From Pseudoluteimonas sp047602125 (GTDB lineage Bacteria > Pseudomonadota > Gammaproteobacteria > Xanthomonadales > Xanthomonadaceae), in assembly GCA_047602125.1 (NCBI GenBank), contig JASGIB010000001.1, forward strand, positions 806,001-870,000: a DNA stretch of 64,000 nucleotides, read 5' to 3'. The notes beneath the pieces were generated by a model, which saw nothing but the letters and a program-made list of their open reading frames with translations, was not told the origin of the DNA and did no database searches. The stretch's first letter is position 1, and every line of letters starts with the position of its first letter. A program made the position numbers and the translations under genes. Below, piece by piece: positions 1 to 8,810 of this stretch.

Positions 1-1476
1 TTCAGCACCGTGTTCCTGATCGAGATGTGGGAACGCTTCGGCTACTACGGCATGCAGGCGCTGATCGTGTACTACATGGTCCAGCGCCTCGGTTTCCCCG
101 ATGAGCGCGCGACCCTGGTCTGGGGTGCGGCCGCCGCATTGATCTACGTGGCCCCGGCCATCGGTGGCTGGATCGGCGACAAGGTCCTCGGCACCAAGCG
201 CACCATGTTGATGGGCGCGGTGGTCCTCGCCGCCGGCTATGCGCTGATGGTCGTGCCGGGCAAGGGCACCTGGTTCCTGTTCATGGCGCTGGGCGTGATC
301 GTGGTCGGCAACGGCCTGTTCAAGGCCAACGCCGGCAACCTCGTGCGCAAGATCTACGAGGGCGACGATTCCAAGATCGACAGCGCGTTCACCATCTACT
401 ACATGGCGGTGAACCTCGGCGCGATGTTTTCCCAACTCGCGACGCCGGTCATCAAGGATTATTTCAACGCGCACTACGCCAACGATTCGGGCTGGCACAT
501 CGCCTTCGGCGTGTGCGCGGTTGGCCTGGTGTTCGGCCTGCTGAACTACGCGGCGATGCGCGCCTCCATGGCCCACATCGGCTCGCCGCCCGACCAGAAG
601 CCGATGGACTGGGGAAAACTGGCGCTGGTCGCGCTGGGCGGCGTCGCGGTGGTGTTCGCCTCGGCCTTCATCCTCGACCACCGCGAAGTCGCGCGCGCCT
701 TCGTCTACATCGCCGGCGTGGTGGTGCTGGGCATCTTCGGCTACCTGATCGCGATCGGCCGCAAGGAGGACCGCCCCGGCCTGATCGCGGCGCTGGTGCT
801 GGTCGTGCAGACGATGTTCTATTTCATCTTCTACCAGCAGATGTCGACCTCGCTGAGCCTGTTCGCGCTGCGCAACGTCGACCCGGCGTTCAACGTCTTC
901 GGCGTGCACCTGTGGGATTGGTCGCCGGCGCAGTTCCAGGCCTTCAACCCGATCTGGATCTTCATCCTCAGCCCGATCCTGGCGTGGATCTACACGGCCG
1001 CAGGCAAGCGCGGCAAGGACCTGTCGATCGCGGCCAAGTTCGCATTGGGCTTCGCCATCGTCGCGCTGGGCTTTTTCATCTACGGCGCGGCGACGCATTT
1101 CGCCGGCCCCGACGGCCGCGTGTCGTCGTGGCTGATGGTGTGGGGCTACGCCGGCATTTCGCTGGGCGAACTGCTGGTCAGCGGCCTCGGCCTGGCGATG
1201 GTGGCGCGTTACGTGCCGGCGAGCATGGGCGGCTTCATGATGGGCGCGTATTTCGTGGCCTCGGGCATTTCGCAGTACCTCGGCGGCGTGGTCGCGTCCT
1301 GGGCGAGCATTTCCGGCGACCAGCTCACCGATCCGGTGGCGAGCCTGCCGATCTACGCCAGTCTGTTCAACAAACTCGGCTTCGCGGCGTTGCTCTGCAC
1401 GGTGATCGCGATCGCGGTGTTGCCGCTGATGAAGCGCCTGTCCGCGGCCCACAACGAGCACCGCGCTGCGGCTTGA
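1..1476 (+). CDS. POT-family proton-coupled oligopeptide transporter (5' truncated)
   Basis: Inner-membrane major-facilitator protein that imports di- and tripeptides with protons. The reading frame is open from base 1 (F-S-T-V-F-L-I-E-M-W-E-R-F), and the family signature E-M-W-E-R-F-G-Y-Y-G-M-Q lies at the very edge. In the family this motif is preceded by a short N-terminal stretch, so the true start lies before the window and the GTG at base 10 is internal. At least ten hydrophobic helices follow, with a PTR2-like segment (F-Y-F-I-F-Y-Q-Q-M) in the middle. Family assignment is secure; the exact peptide substrate is not. A Rho-independent terminator follows 23 bases after the stop. Confidence 0.93.
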   Translation, partial: FSTVFLIEMWERFGYYGMQALIVYYMVQRLGFPDERATLVWGAAAALIYVAPAIGGWIGDKVLGTKRTMLMGAVVLAAGYALMVVPGKGTWFLFMALGVIVVGNGLFKANAGNLVRKIYEGDDSKIDSAFTIYYMAVNLGAMFSQLATPVIKDYFNAHYANDSGWHIAFGVCAVGLVFGLLNYAAMRASMAHIGSPPDQKPMDWGKLALVALGGVAVVFASAFILDHREVARAFVYIAGVVVLGIFGYLIAIGRKEDRPGLIAALVLVVQTMFYFIFYQQMSTSLSLFALRNVDPAFNVFGVHLWDWSPAQFQAFNPIWIFILSPILAWIYTAAGKRGKDLSIAAKFALGFAIVALGFFIYGAATHFAGPDGRVSSWLMVWGYAGISLGELLVSGLGLAMVARYVPASMGGFMMGAYFVASGISQYLGGVVASWASISGDQLTDPVASLPIYASLFNKLGFAALLCTVIAIAVLPLMKRLSAAHNEHRAAA

Positions 1477-1498
1477 TCGTTGGGTTTGCAGGAATGCG

Positions 1499-1525
1499 AA
1501 AACGGAGCCGAAAGGCTCCGTTTTT
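1499..1525 (+). terminator. Rho-independent terminator of the POT transporter
   Basis: A GC-rich 7-bp stem (CGGAGCC/GGCTCCG) is closed by a GAAA tetraloop and extended by A/T pairs. A run of T residues (1521-1525) follows. It sits just downstream of the transporter stop and points in the same direction. Confidence 0.85.
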
Positions 1526-1596
1526 GTTTGCGATCGTCCAGACGGAAGAAATATCGGTTCGAGATCTGCGCTAACCGGCGTCGCGATTTGTAGATT

Positions 1597-1625
1597 TTGT
1601 AGGGCGGGTTTTAACCCGCCTTACA
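1597..1625. repeat. Short intergenic palindrome (REP-like)
   Basis: A near-perfect inverted repeat, TGTAGGGCGGGTT/AACCCGCCTTACA, with one G.T mismatch and no loop. It resembles the TAGGGTGCGCC-type palindrome found inside hrpA in this window. The stop codon of the leftward lipoprotein gene (1611-1613) lies inside it, so it may also terminate that transcript. It is not followed by a clear T run. Confidence 0.6.
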
Positions 1626-2039
1626 GGTTTCAATAATCGACTGGCGATTCAAGTCCGCACTCCTCAGCCATTTCTGACTCTTGGTTGAGCCCTCGACTTT
1701 TCCAATCCAGAGCAAAGCTTCTTCGCAGTCCTTGCTACTCCCTCTTGTGCCTAGTGATAACGACAAATTGAGCATGGACACGATATTCCCGTGTTCTGCT
1801 GCTATTCGTTGCCAGTAGATTCTTTTGTCGAGATCCGAATCAACTAAGGTGTAGTACTGGATCAAGCTAAACAGCGCTTTTGCATCTCCATCCCGCGCGG
1901 GGCCAGTTAGTTGCTTGATCTCTTCTACACTGAGGACGTACTTGTCGCCCGGCGTGACAGATTGGACGTCGTCTAAGGAGCTTCGATCCGAGCAAGCCGC
2001 AAGAAGAACAAAAGCCAACGAAACTGCAAGATTTTTCAT
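1611..2039 (-). CDS. Small putative lipoprotein with Sel1/TPR-like helices
   Basis: 142 residues. The N-terminus has a signal peptide ending in a lipobox (L-L-A-A-C at residues 12-16), so the mature protein should be lipid-anchored. The middle (G-D-A-K-A-L-F-S-L and W-Q-R-I-A-A-E-H-G-N-I-V-S-M-L-N-L) looks like degenerate Sel1/TPR helical repeats, usually protein-interaction modules. An AGGAAGGA ribosome-binding site precedes the ATG. Base composition is clearly more AT-rich than its neighbours, and codons such as AAA, TTT and AGA are common, which suggests horizontal acquisition. The function is unknown. Confidence 0.7.
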   Translation of the reverse strand: MKNLAVSLAFVLLAACSDRSSLDDVQSVTPGDKYVLSVEEIKQLTGPARDGDAKALFSLIQYYTLVDSDLDKRIYWQRIAAEHGNIVSMLNLSLSLGTRGSSKDCEEALLWIGKVEGSTKSQKWLRSADLNRQSIIETCKAG

Positions 2040-2074
2040 TGGTTTCCTTCCTACTCTCTGGGCTCGATAAGACC

Positions 2075-3043
2075 TTATTCCTCATCCCCGAAAATCGCCA
2101 CGCCGCGCGATCCATCCGGCCTCACCCAGGCGCGATACATGCCCGAGGTATTGAACGGCATCGCGATATTGCCCTCGCGGTCGATGGCGATCGCACCGCC
2201 GTCGCCGCCGAGTTCCGGCAACTCGCGCAGGATCACGTCGCCTGCCGCCTGCTGCAGCGAATCGCCGCGATAGGCCACGCGCGCGCAGATGTCGTGCGCC
2301 ACCGCGAGGCGCAGGAAATACTCGCCCCAGCCGGTCGCTGACACGCCGCAGCGCGCATCGGCATAGGTGCCGCAACCGATCACCGGCGTATCGCCGACGC
2401 GGCCCCAGCGCTTGTTGGTCATGCCGCCGGTCGAGGTCGCCGCGGCGAGGTGGCCGTGCGCGTCCAGCGCGACCGCACCGACCGTTCCGAAATACCGGCC
2501 GCGCAGGTTCTGCGCCTCCTCCTCGTCGATCGCGCGTTCGCGCGCCTGCTCCTCGTGCAACTGCTGCAAACGATGCGGCGTGTCGTACCAGTCGTTCGAC
2601 ACGCGTTCGATGTCGTCGAGCGTATCGGCGAATCGTGACGCACCCGCGCCGATCAGCATCACGTGCGGCGAATCCTCCATCACCCGCCGTGCGAGCACGA
2701 CCGGGTTGCGCACGTCGGTGACGCCGGCGACCGCACCGGCGCGCAGGGTGGCGCCATCCATGATCGAGGCGTCGAGTTCGTGCTTGCCGTCGGCGTCGAA
2801 CACCGAACCCTTGCCGGCATTGAAGTGCGGCGATTCCTCCAGCGCCACCACGGTCGCCTGCACCGCATCGAGCGCGCTGCCGCCGGCGCGCAGTACCGCC
2901 TCGCCCGCGTCACGCGCCTGCGCGAGCGCTTCGCGGATGCCGCGTTCGGTGTCGGCGGACAGGTCCGCGCGTTCGATCACGCCGGCGCCGCCGTGGAGCA
3001 CGAGCGCGGTGGGTCTGAACACACCCGGTTGAGCAAGGGACAT
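2075..3043 (-). CDS. iaaA: Isoaspartyl peptidase / L-asparaginase (plant-type Ntn hydrolase)
   Basis: Cleaves isoaspartyl dipeptides and asparagine. The precursor is cut autocatalytically before a Thr that becomes the nucleophile. The sequence shows the N-terminal L-V-L-H-G-G-A-G motif and N-A-G-K-G-S. The cleavage site is R-Y-F-G-T-V-G-A-V-A-L-D, with Thr at about residue 187, and T-S-T-G-G-M-T-N-K substrate-pocket residues follow. I chose the ATG at 3041-3043 (M-S-L-A-Q-P-G), because extending the frame upstream needs a TTG start and a proline-rich leader. 322 residues is normal for the family. No signal peptide is evident with this start. Confidence 0.9.
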   Translation of the reverse strand: MSLAQPGVFRPTALVLHGGAGVIERADLSADTERGIREALAQARDAGEAVLRAGGSALDAVQATVVALEESPHFNAGKGSVFDADGKHELDASIMDGATLRAGAVAGVTDVRNPVVLARRVMEDSPHVMLIGAGASRFADTLDDIERVSNDWYDTPHRLQQLHEEQARERAIDEEEAQNLRGRYFGTVGAVALDAHGHLAAATSTGGMTNKRWGRVGDTPVIGCGTYADARCGVSATGWGEYFLRLAVAHDICARVAYRGDSLQQAAGDVILRELPELGGDGGAIAIDREGNIAMPFNTSGMYRAWVRPDGSRGVAIFGDEE

Positions 3044-3097
3044 CGCGGGTTCCGGCAAGGGCGGTGGCGGCAAGGATACCGCCCCGCCCGGTCGGGT

Positions 3098-4333
3098 TCA
3101 CTGCTGGCGCAGGGCCTCGATCGGGTCGAGCAGGCTGGCCTTGCGCGCCGGGTAGTAGCCGAAGAACAGCCCGGTGCAGATGGAGAACGCGGCCGCGAGC
3201 AGCACCACCTTGGCGTTCAACTGCACCGGCAGGTCGCCGAGCTTGCTGACGATCAGGGCGCCGACCACGCCGATCGCGATGCCGATGACGCCGCCGATCA
3301 GCGAGATCAGCATAGCCTCGGCAAGGAATTGCCGGCGCACGTCGGACGGACCCGCGCCCACGGCCATGCGCAAACCGATTTCGCGGATGCGTTCGGTCAC
3401 AGACACCAGCATGATGTTCATGATGCCGATGCCGCCGATGACCAGGCAGATGCCGGCGACCGCGCCGAGCAGTTTCGACATCAGGTTCGTGGTGGCGGTG
3501 CGGGTGGCCACGATCTGGCTGATGTTGCGCACGGCGAAATCGTCGTCCTCGCCCGGCTGGATCTTGTGCCGCTGCCGCAGCAGGCTTTCGATCTCGCTTT
3601 GCGCGCTGTCGAGGTTCTTCGCGTTGTCCACCCCGACCGAGATCTGCTGCACCGCGCCCGGCGGCATCGACTGCGAACTCGACAGGCGCCTGCGCGCGAC
3701 TTCCAGCGGCACGACCACGACGTCGTCCTGGTCCTGGCCGAAGCCGCCCTGGCCCTTGGTCGCGAGCACGCCGACCACGGTGAACGGCACGCGCCCTAGG
3801 CGCACCACCTGGCCGATGCCGTCGTCGTCGCCGAACAGCGCCTTGCGCACGGTATCGCCGAGGATCACCGGCTTGGTCGAACCGCCGTAATCGTTGGCCT
3901 GGAAGCCATCGCCCTTCGCCACCTGCCAATCGTTGATCGCGAACCAGTCGGGCTGCACGCCCTGCCATTGCGTGGAGGCGTTGTTCTCGGCGTACACGAC
4001 CTGGGTGCTGCCGCGCAGCGAGCCCGCGGCGTACTGCACTTCCGGCACCTCGTTGCGGATCGCTTCGACGTCCCCGTCGTTCAAGGTCCAGCGGCTGCCC
4101 TGCGCGAGGCGTGCGCCGCCCGGGCCCATGCCGCCGGCGCCGCCGACGTCGAGCCGCTGCGAACCGAGGCCGGACACCATCTTGTCGATCTCGGCCTGCG
4201 TGCCCTGCCCGATCGAAACCATGACGATCACCGCGGCGATGCCGATGATCACGCCCAGCGACGTCAGCGCGCTGCGCATCCAGTTGCCTCGCAGTGCGAA
4301 CAGCGCGGTGCGGAGGATGTCGGTGAAGTTCAT
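3098..4333 (-). CDS. MacB-like ABC transporter permease
   Basis: 411-residue inner-membrane permease of the MacB/FtsX type. An N-terminal transmembrane helix follows M-N-F-T-D-I-L. A large periplasmic MacB_PCD domain spans about residues 45-260, and three C-terminal helices form the FtsX domain (V-T-E-R-I-R-E-I-G-L-R-M-A-V-G). The start ATG overlaps the stop of the ATPase gene (ATGA, 4330-4333), so the two are translationally coupled. Unlike E. coli MacB, ATPase and permease are separate polypeptides. With the upstream ATPase and adaptor it should form a tripartite efflux or export pump; the substrate (macrolide, peptide or lipid) cannot be read from sequence. Confidence 0.9.
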   Translation of the reverse strand: MNFTDILRTALFALRGNWMRSALTSLGVIIGIAAVIVMVSIGQGTQAEIDKMVSGLGSQRLDVGGAGGMGPGGARLAQGSRWTLNDGDVEAIRNEVPEVQYAAGSLRGSTQVVYAENNASTQWQGVQPDWFAINDWQVAKGDGFQANDYGGSTKPVILGDTVRKALFGDDDGIGQVVRLGRVPFTVVGVLATKGQGGFGQDQDDVVVVPLEVARRRLSSSQSMPPGAVQQISVGVDNAKNLDSAQSEIESLLRQRHKIQPGEDDDFAVRNISQIVATRTATTNLMSKLLGAVAGICLVIGGIGIMNIMLVSVTERIREIGLRMAVGAGPSDVRRQFLAEAMLISLIGGVIGIAIGVVGALIVSKLGDLPVQLNAKVVLLAAAFSICTGLFFGYYPARKASLLDPIEALRQQ

Positions 4334-5043
4334 GCGGCCACCACCACGCTTTGCGGATGCAGTTCGCCGTCGTGCATTTCGTAGGTGCGGTCGGCGTGCG
4401 CGGCGACCTGCGCATCGTGGGTGATCAGGATCACCGTGTGGCCGTCGTCGCGCAGGCGCTTGAACAGCGCGAGGATTTCCTCGCCGGTCTTCGAATCCAG
4501 CGCGCCGGTCGGTTCGTCCGCAAGCAGGATCGGCGGATGGTTGACCAGCGCGCGGGCGATGGCGACGCGCTGCTGCTGGCCACCCGAGAGTTCGTTGGGA
4601 TGGTGGCCCGCGCGTTCGGCCAGGCCGACCGAGGCCAGCGCCGCGAGCGCGCGTTCGCGGCGCTCCGCGTGCGGCACGCGCGCGTAACCCAGCGGCATCG
4701 CGACGTTGTCGGTCGCATCCATGCGCGGCAGCAGGTGGAAGCCCTGGAACACGAAGCCGATCTTCTCGCGTCGCAACGTGGCGAGTTCCTCGGCATCGAG
4801 CGTGGACACGTCGACGCCATCGCATTCGTAACGGCCCGAGGTCGGCGTGTCGAGGCAACCGATCAGGTTCATCAGCGTCGACTTGCCGGAACCGGACGGA
4901 CCCATGATCGCGACGAATTCGCCGGGCATGATCCGCAGGTCCACGCCCTTGAGCGCGACCACTTCCGCTTCCGTCCCGGCGGAATAGACCTTGCCCAGGC
5001 CGTCGGTGCGGATCACGGGCACCACGCCGGCCACGCCCGTCAC
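4330..5043 (-). CDS. ABC transporter ATP-binding protein (MacB/LolD-type)
   Basis: 237-residue ATPase that powers the permease encoded just downstream. It has Walker A (G-P-S-G-S-G-K-S-T), Q-loop (F-V-F-Q-G-F), signature (L-S-G-G-Q-Q-Q-R) and Walker B (L-L-A-D-E-P-T-G-A-L-D), followed by the H-loop (I-T-H-D). The GTG start (5041-5043) overlaps the TGA of the adaptor frame in a GTGA; an upstream extension of the frame has no family similarity. The 3' end overlaps the permease start by 4 bp. The coupled order adaptor-ATPase-permease is typical of MacAB-like pumps. Confidence 0.92.
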   Translation of the reverse strand: MTGVAGVVPVIRTDGLGKVYSAGTEAEVVALKGVDLRIMPGEFVAIMGPSGSGKSTLMNLIGCLDTPTSGRYECDGVDVSTLDAEELATLRREKIGFVFQGFHLLPRMDATDNVAMPLGYARVPHAERRERALAALASVGLAERAGHHPNELSGGQQQRVAIARALVNHPPILLADEPTGALDSKTGEEILALFKRLRDDGHTVILITHDAQVAAHADRTYEMHDGELHPQSVVVAA

Positions 5044-6618
5044 TTGGCCGCCGCCGCGGATTTTTCGCCGGAGATGACCTGGTCGCCCTCGGCGATGTTC
5101 GGCCCGGAAACCTCGGTGCTGCTGCCGTCGCTCGCGCCGAGGCGCACCATCACCGCCTCGGGCTTGCCGTTCGCAAGCTTGTAGACGGTCACGCGCTTGG
5201 CGTTGAGCTGGGTCTCCATCGCCGCGCTCCACTTCGCCTTCTGGCCGTCGTCGAGGGTCGCGGTGAACGCGGCGAATTCCTGGCTGAAGCGTTCGCGCAT
5301 GCGCGAACGCATCTGCGCCTGCATGCTGGCATCGGGCGCACCACCGCCCGGTCCGCCGAAACGCGGCCCGCCACCGAACAGGCGGCTACCGCCCTGCTGT
5401 TGCGCGGACTGCGTTCCCTGACCCTGTTGCGCCGCGCGTTCCGCCTGTTGCTGCTGCATTTTTTCCAGCGCCGCGTTCGAACGCGGCCTTCTGCGCCTCG
5501 TTCAAGCCGAGCGTACCAGCGAGGGCCTGCAAATCCTCGGCCATGGCCGCGCGATTGCCAGGCTGCGCCTGTCCCTGGCCCGGCCCTTCCGGTTGCAGGT
5601 CGGCCAGCGGCGAACCTTCGGACGGCTTGAAGCGCAACGCGGCGTTGGCGAGCTTGAGCACGTTCTCGCGCTTGCTGACCTCGATTTCGGCGTTCACCGT
5701 CAACCCCGGCAGCAGGGTGCCGTCGCTGTTGTCGACGGTGACGATCACCGGATAAGTGACCACGTTGTTCGCCGTGGTCGCGGCCAGGCGCACCTGTTCG
5801 ACCGTGCCCTTGAACTGGCGGTCGGGGAAGGCATCGGCGCTGAACGACACCGCCTGCCCGGCCTTGACCTGGCCGATGTCGGATTCGTCGACGGCCAGCT
5901 CGATCTGCATCTTCGACAGGTCCTCGGCGATGGTGAACAGCTCGGGCGCCTGCAGGCTCGCGGCCACGGTCTGGCCGGGTTCGATGCTGCGGGTCAGCAC
6001 CACGCCGTCCACCGGCGAGCGGATCACCGCGCGGTCGATGTTGACCTGGGTATTCTTCAGCGACGCGGTCTGCTGGTTGATCGAGGCCTGCGCCGAATTC
6101 ACCTGCGCGCGGGCTTGGTCCAGCGCGGCGCGCGCGAGGTCGACGTCGCTTTGCGCGACCAGCTTCTGCTTGCCGAGGTCGGCCTTGCGCTGGAAGTCGA
6201 GTTCCGCATTCTTCAGCCCGGCCTGCGCGTTGCGCAGCGAGGCGCGCGCGCTGGCGATCTGCGCGTTGCCCTGCTCCAGTTGCGCTTCATACGTGCTCGG
6301 GTCGATGCGCGCCAGCACCTCGCCCTTGCTCACGTGGCTGTTGTAGTCGACCCGCACTTCGGTGACCTGGCCGGAAATCTGGCTGCCGACGGTGACGGTG
6401 GAGATCGCGCTCAGCGTGCCGGTGGAGGAAATCGCGACGCGGATGTCGCCGCGCTGCACGGCCTCGGTGCGGTAACCGCCTTCCGCGGCCGCGGCACTGC
6501 GCTTGTGCCAGGCCCAGCCGGCCAGCAGCACGAGCGCGACCAGCGCGGCGGCGATGGCGAGGGTGCGACCGGAACGCCGGCTGCGGCGGCTCTGCATCTT
6601 CGGGGACGGTTTCGACAC
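5040..6618 (-). pseudogene. MacA-like periplasmic adaptor (HlyD family), apparent frameshift
   Basis: Membrane-fusion adaptor of the MacAB-type pump, seen as two overlapping frames. The first (5386-6618, 410 codons, GTG start at 6618) has an N-terminal membrane anchor, barrel-sandwich half, a long A/Q-rich coiled-coil hairpin and beta-barrel domain. It then runs into nonsense after A-A-F-E-R. The second (5040-5459) carries the C-terminal membrane-proximal domain (V-Y-K-L-A-N-G-K-P-E-A-V-M-V). Deleting one base within 5468-5475 joins them as A-A-F-E-R-A-L-E-K-M-Q-Q-Q. This is either a real one-base insertion or a sequence error. The ATPase GTG overlaps the stop of the second frame, which argues that the joined reading frame is the natural one. 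Confidence 0.85.
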
Positions 6619-6687
6619 GGGGATGCGGTCTCGATGGGAGGGGAATCCGTTACGACAACGCGCGCGCGCGCCCGGCGTTGACGCGGG

Positions 6688-7986
6688 TCAGCCGGCGAAA
6701 CGCAGCGTTGCGGTGGTCCCCGCGCCGGGCGAACTGCGCAGGTCCACGTTCCAGCCGAAGCGTTCGGCGAGGCGTTGCACCACGTGCAGGCCCAGGCCCT
6801 TGCCGCTGGCCGCGGATTGGCTGCCGCGGAAGAACGGCTGGAAGGCGCGCGCGAGCGTGGCCGCGTCCATGCCCGCGCCGCTGTCCTCGACTTCGATCCG
6901 GTCAGATTCGACCCGGACCTCGATCCTCCCGTGGTCCGTGTGCGCGCAGGCGTTGCGCAACAATTGCGCGAGCATCACCCCCGGGACACGCAACGGCGCC
7001 TGCACCCGCGGATGCGCGTGCTCCACGACATCGAGCACGACCTGCTTGCCCTCCAGCAGCGGCAGCGCGAGCGCGGCCTGCTCGTGCGCGACCTCGGCCA
7101 TGTCGATGTCGTCCATGTCGATGGGGACGTCGGGATGCCGCGCGAGCACGAGGAAGGCATCGACCAGCTCCTCCATCTCGCGCACCGCGTTGCCGATCCG
7201 CCGCAGCGAACGCGCGCCGCGCTCGCTCAGGTGCTGTTCCTGCGCAAGCAGGTCGCTGGCCACGCGCACCACCGTCAGCGGCGTGCGCAGTTCGTGGCTC
7301 GCGTCGCGGGTGAAATCGCGCTCGCGCTCGATGTATTCGCGCATGCGCCCGGCGACCGTGCGCAGCGACTCGCGCAATTGCTCGACTTCGGCGATGGGTT
7401 CCTCGCCGCCCTCGAGCTGGTCGAACCGGTGCACGTCCGGCACGGCGGGGTCCCAGTTCACGACCGCATCGGCAAGTTGCCCCACCGGCGCGACCGCGGC
7501 CTTGCTGCGCCGGTAGCCGAGGCGCGAGATCGCCACGATGCAGGCGATGGCGAGCAGCAAGGCCAGCAACGTGTTGTACAGCGCGATGCGATTGGCCGTG
7601 CGCGGCTGCAGCGAGATGACCACGCGCTCGCCGTCGCGCTCGCTGACGTAAAGCCAGCGCCGGCCGCCTCCGATCCGGTGGAACCCGGGCCCGTACCCGC
7701 GCAGTTCCGCGGGCAGCGTGGCGTCTCCCTTCGCGTTCGCCGGCAACACCCAGCTGAGGACGCCGGAAACGCCGGAAACGCCGGGAAGCGGGGCATGCGC
7801 ATCGCGATCGATGTTCCTCCACACTTGCGCCGCTTCGGTTTCCAGCCGGTCTTCCAGCATGCGGTCGCGCAGGTAGGCGCCGCCATAGACCAGGCCGAAC
7901 GCCATCACCAGGCTCGCGACCACGGCCTGCGAGACGAAGACCCACCGCAACTTGCGGTGCAAGCGTTCCGGGGCGCGGTCGGGCAT
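6688..7986 (-). CDS. Sensor histidine kinase of a two-component system
   Basis: 432-residue inner-membrane kinase. One transmembrane helix lies near residues 14-35, followed by a periplasmic sensor of about 115 residues and a second helix near residues 125-145. A linker then leads to the HisKA box F-T-R-D-A-S-H-E-L-R-T-P-L-T, with the phospho-acceptor His at residue 231. The ATPase domain has the N box (L-L-R-N-A-C-A-H-T), G1 (D-S-G-A-G-M) and G2 (G-K-G-L-G-L-H-V-V). It sits 12 bp downstream of the response-regulator gene and the pair is surely co-transcribed. The sensor has a small 9-bp repeat (V-S-G-V-S-G). The stimulus is unknown; the position next to the MacAB-like pump hints at envelope stress or an antimicrobial ligand. 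Confidence 0.92.
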   Translation of the reverse strand: MPDRAPERLHRKLRWVFVSQAVVASLVMAFGLVYGGAYLRDRMLEDRLETEAAQVWRNIDRDAHAPLPGVSGVSGVLSWVLPANAKGDATLPAELRGYGPGFHRIGGGRRWLYVSERDGERVVISLQPRTANRIALYNTLLALLLAIACIVAISRLGYRRSKAAVAPVGQLADAVVNWDPAVPDVHRFDQLEGGEEPIAEVEQLRESLRTVAGRMREYIERERDFTRDASHELRTPLTVVRVASDLLAQEQHLSERGARSLRRIGNAVREMEELVDAFLVLARHPDVPIDMDDIDMAEVAHEQAALALPLLEGKQVVLDVVEHAHPRVQAPLRVPGVMLAQLLRNACAHTDHGRIEVRVESDRIEVEDSGAGMDAATLARAFQPFFRGSQSAASGKGLGLHVVQRLAERFGWNVDLRSSPGAGTTATLRFAG

Positions 7987-7998
7987 CTTGCTGGCCGC

Positions 7999-8718
7999 TC
8001 AACCCGCGCGCGGGGGGCGTTCGAGGTCGGCGATGCGGTAACCGGCGCTCTGCACCGTGTGCAGCAAGGGTTTCTCGAACGGCTTGTCGATGATCTTGCG
8101 CAGGTTGTAGAGATGGCTGCGCAGAGTGTCGGAATCCGGCAGGCTGTTGCCCCAGATCTCGCGTTCGATGTCCTGGCGGCTGACCACGCGCGGCGATTCG
8201 CGCATGAGGATGGTCAGCAACTTCAACCCGATCGGCGACAGTTGCAGTTCGGTGCCGCCGCGGGTGGCGCGCAGCGACGCGGGGTCCAGCACCAGGTCGC
8301 CGACCTTCAGCACCTCGGATCCGACCTGGCGGCGTTCGCGGCGGATCAGCACGCGCAGCCGCGCCTCGAGTTCCTGGATCGCGAACGGCTTGGTCAGGTA
8401 ATCGTCGGCGCCTGCGGACAGGCCGGTGAGTTTCTCGTCCAGCGTGTCGCGCGCGGTCAGCATCAGGATCGGCGTCGACTTGCGCGCTTCCTCGCGCAGG
8501 CGCTTGCACACCTCGATCCCGTCCATGCGCGGCAGCATCAGGTCGAGCACGATCACGTCGTAGCTGTTTTCGGTCGCGAGGCGGTAGCCGTCGAGACCAT
8601 CGGCGGCGAAATCGACCTCGAAGCCGCGACTCTCGAGGTATTCGCCGACCATTTCCGAAATGTTGCGGTTGTCTTCGACGATCAACACCAGACCGCCGTT
8701 TTCCTGTCCATCACGCAT
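7999..8718 (-). CDS. OmpR/PhoB-family response regulator
   Basis: 239 residues. The receiver domain (residues 10-125) has acidic residues in V-E-D-N, the phospho-acceptor Asp59 (V-L-D-L-M-L-P), the Thr of M-L-T-A-R-D and Lys of L-T-K-P-F. The C-terminal winged helix (Trans_reg_C, residues 140-235) has the recognition-helix region S-D-T-L-R-S-H-L-Y-N-L-R-K-I-I. It is the first gene of a leftward regulator-kinase pair and is divergent from the DUF486 gene. It probably controls the adjacent efflux operon, an inference from position only. Confidence 0.93.
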   Translation of the reverse strand: MRDGQENGGLVLIVEDNRNISEMVGEYLESRGFEVDFAADGLDGYRLATENSYDVIVLDLMLPRMDGIEVCKRLREEARKSTPILMLTARDTLDEKLTGLSAGADDYLTKPFAIQELEARLRVLIRRERRQVGSEVLKVGDLVLDPASLRATRGGTELQLSPIGLKLLTILMRESPRVVSRQDIEREIWGNSLPDSDTLRSHLYNLRKIIDKPFEKPLLHTVQSAGYRIADLERPPRAG

Positions 8719-8810
8719 GGTTCGGCCTCATCCTTCAGCTTTGTGAAAGGTGCCGTTCCGCGGGTGCAGGCAGCGTGAAGGCATGATGCGTGCCTGAACC
8801 CGGAGGCCAC

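Noticed and set aside
5457..5470. Programmed ribosomal frameshift at the A6 run in the macA-like gene
   Set aside because: The required shift is +1, whereas an A-rich slippery heptamer would give -1. A simple one-base insertion upstream restores the better peptide.
6655..6680. CGCGCG run between the kinase and adaptor genes as a possible Z-DNA or regulatory site
   Set aside because: It is short and unremarkable in a GC-rich genome.
7761..7784. Short direct repeats (GCCGGAAAC) in the histidine kinase gene
   Set aside because: Only two to three 9-bp units in the variable sensor region; ordinary slippage and in frame.
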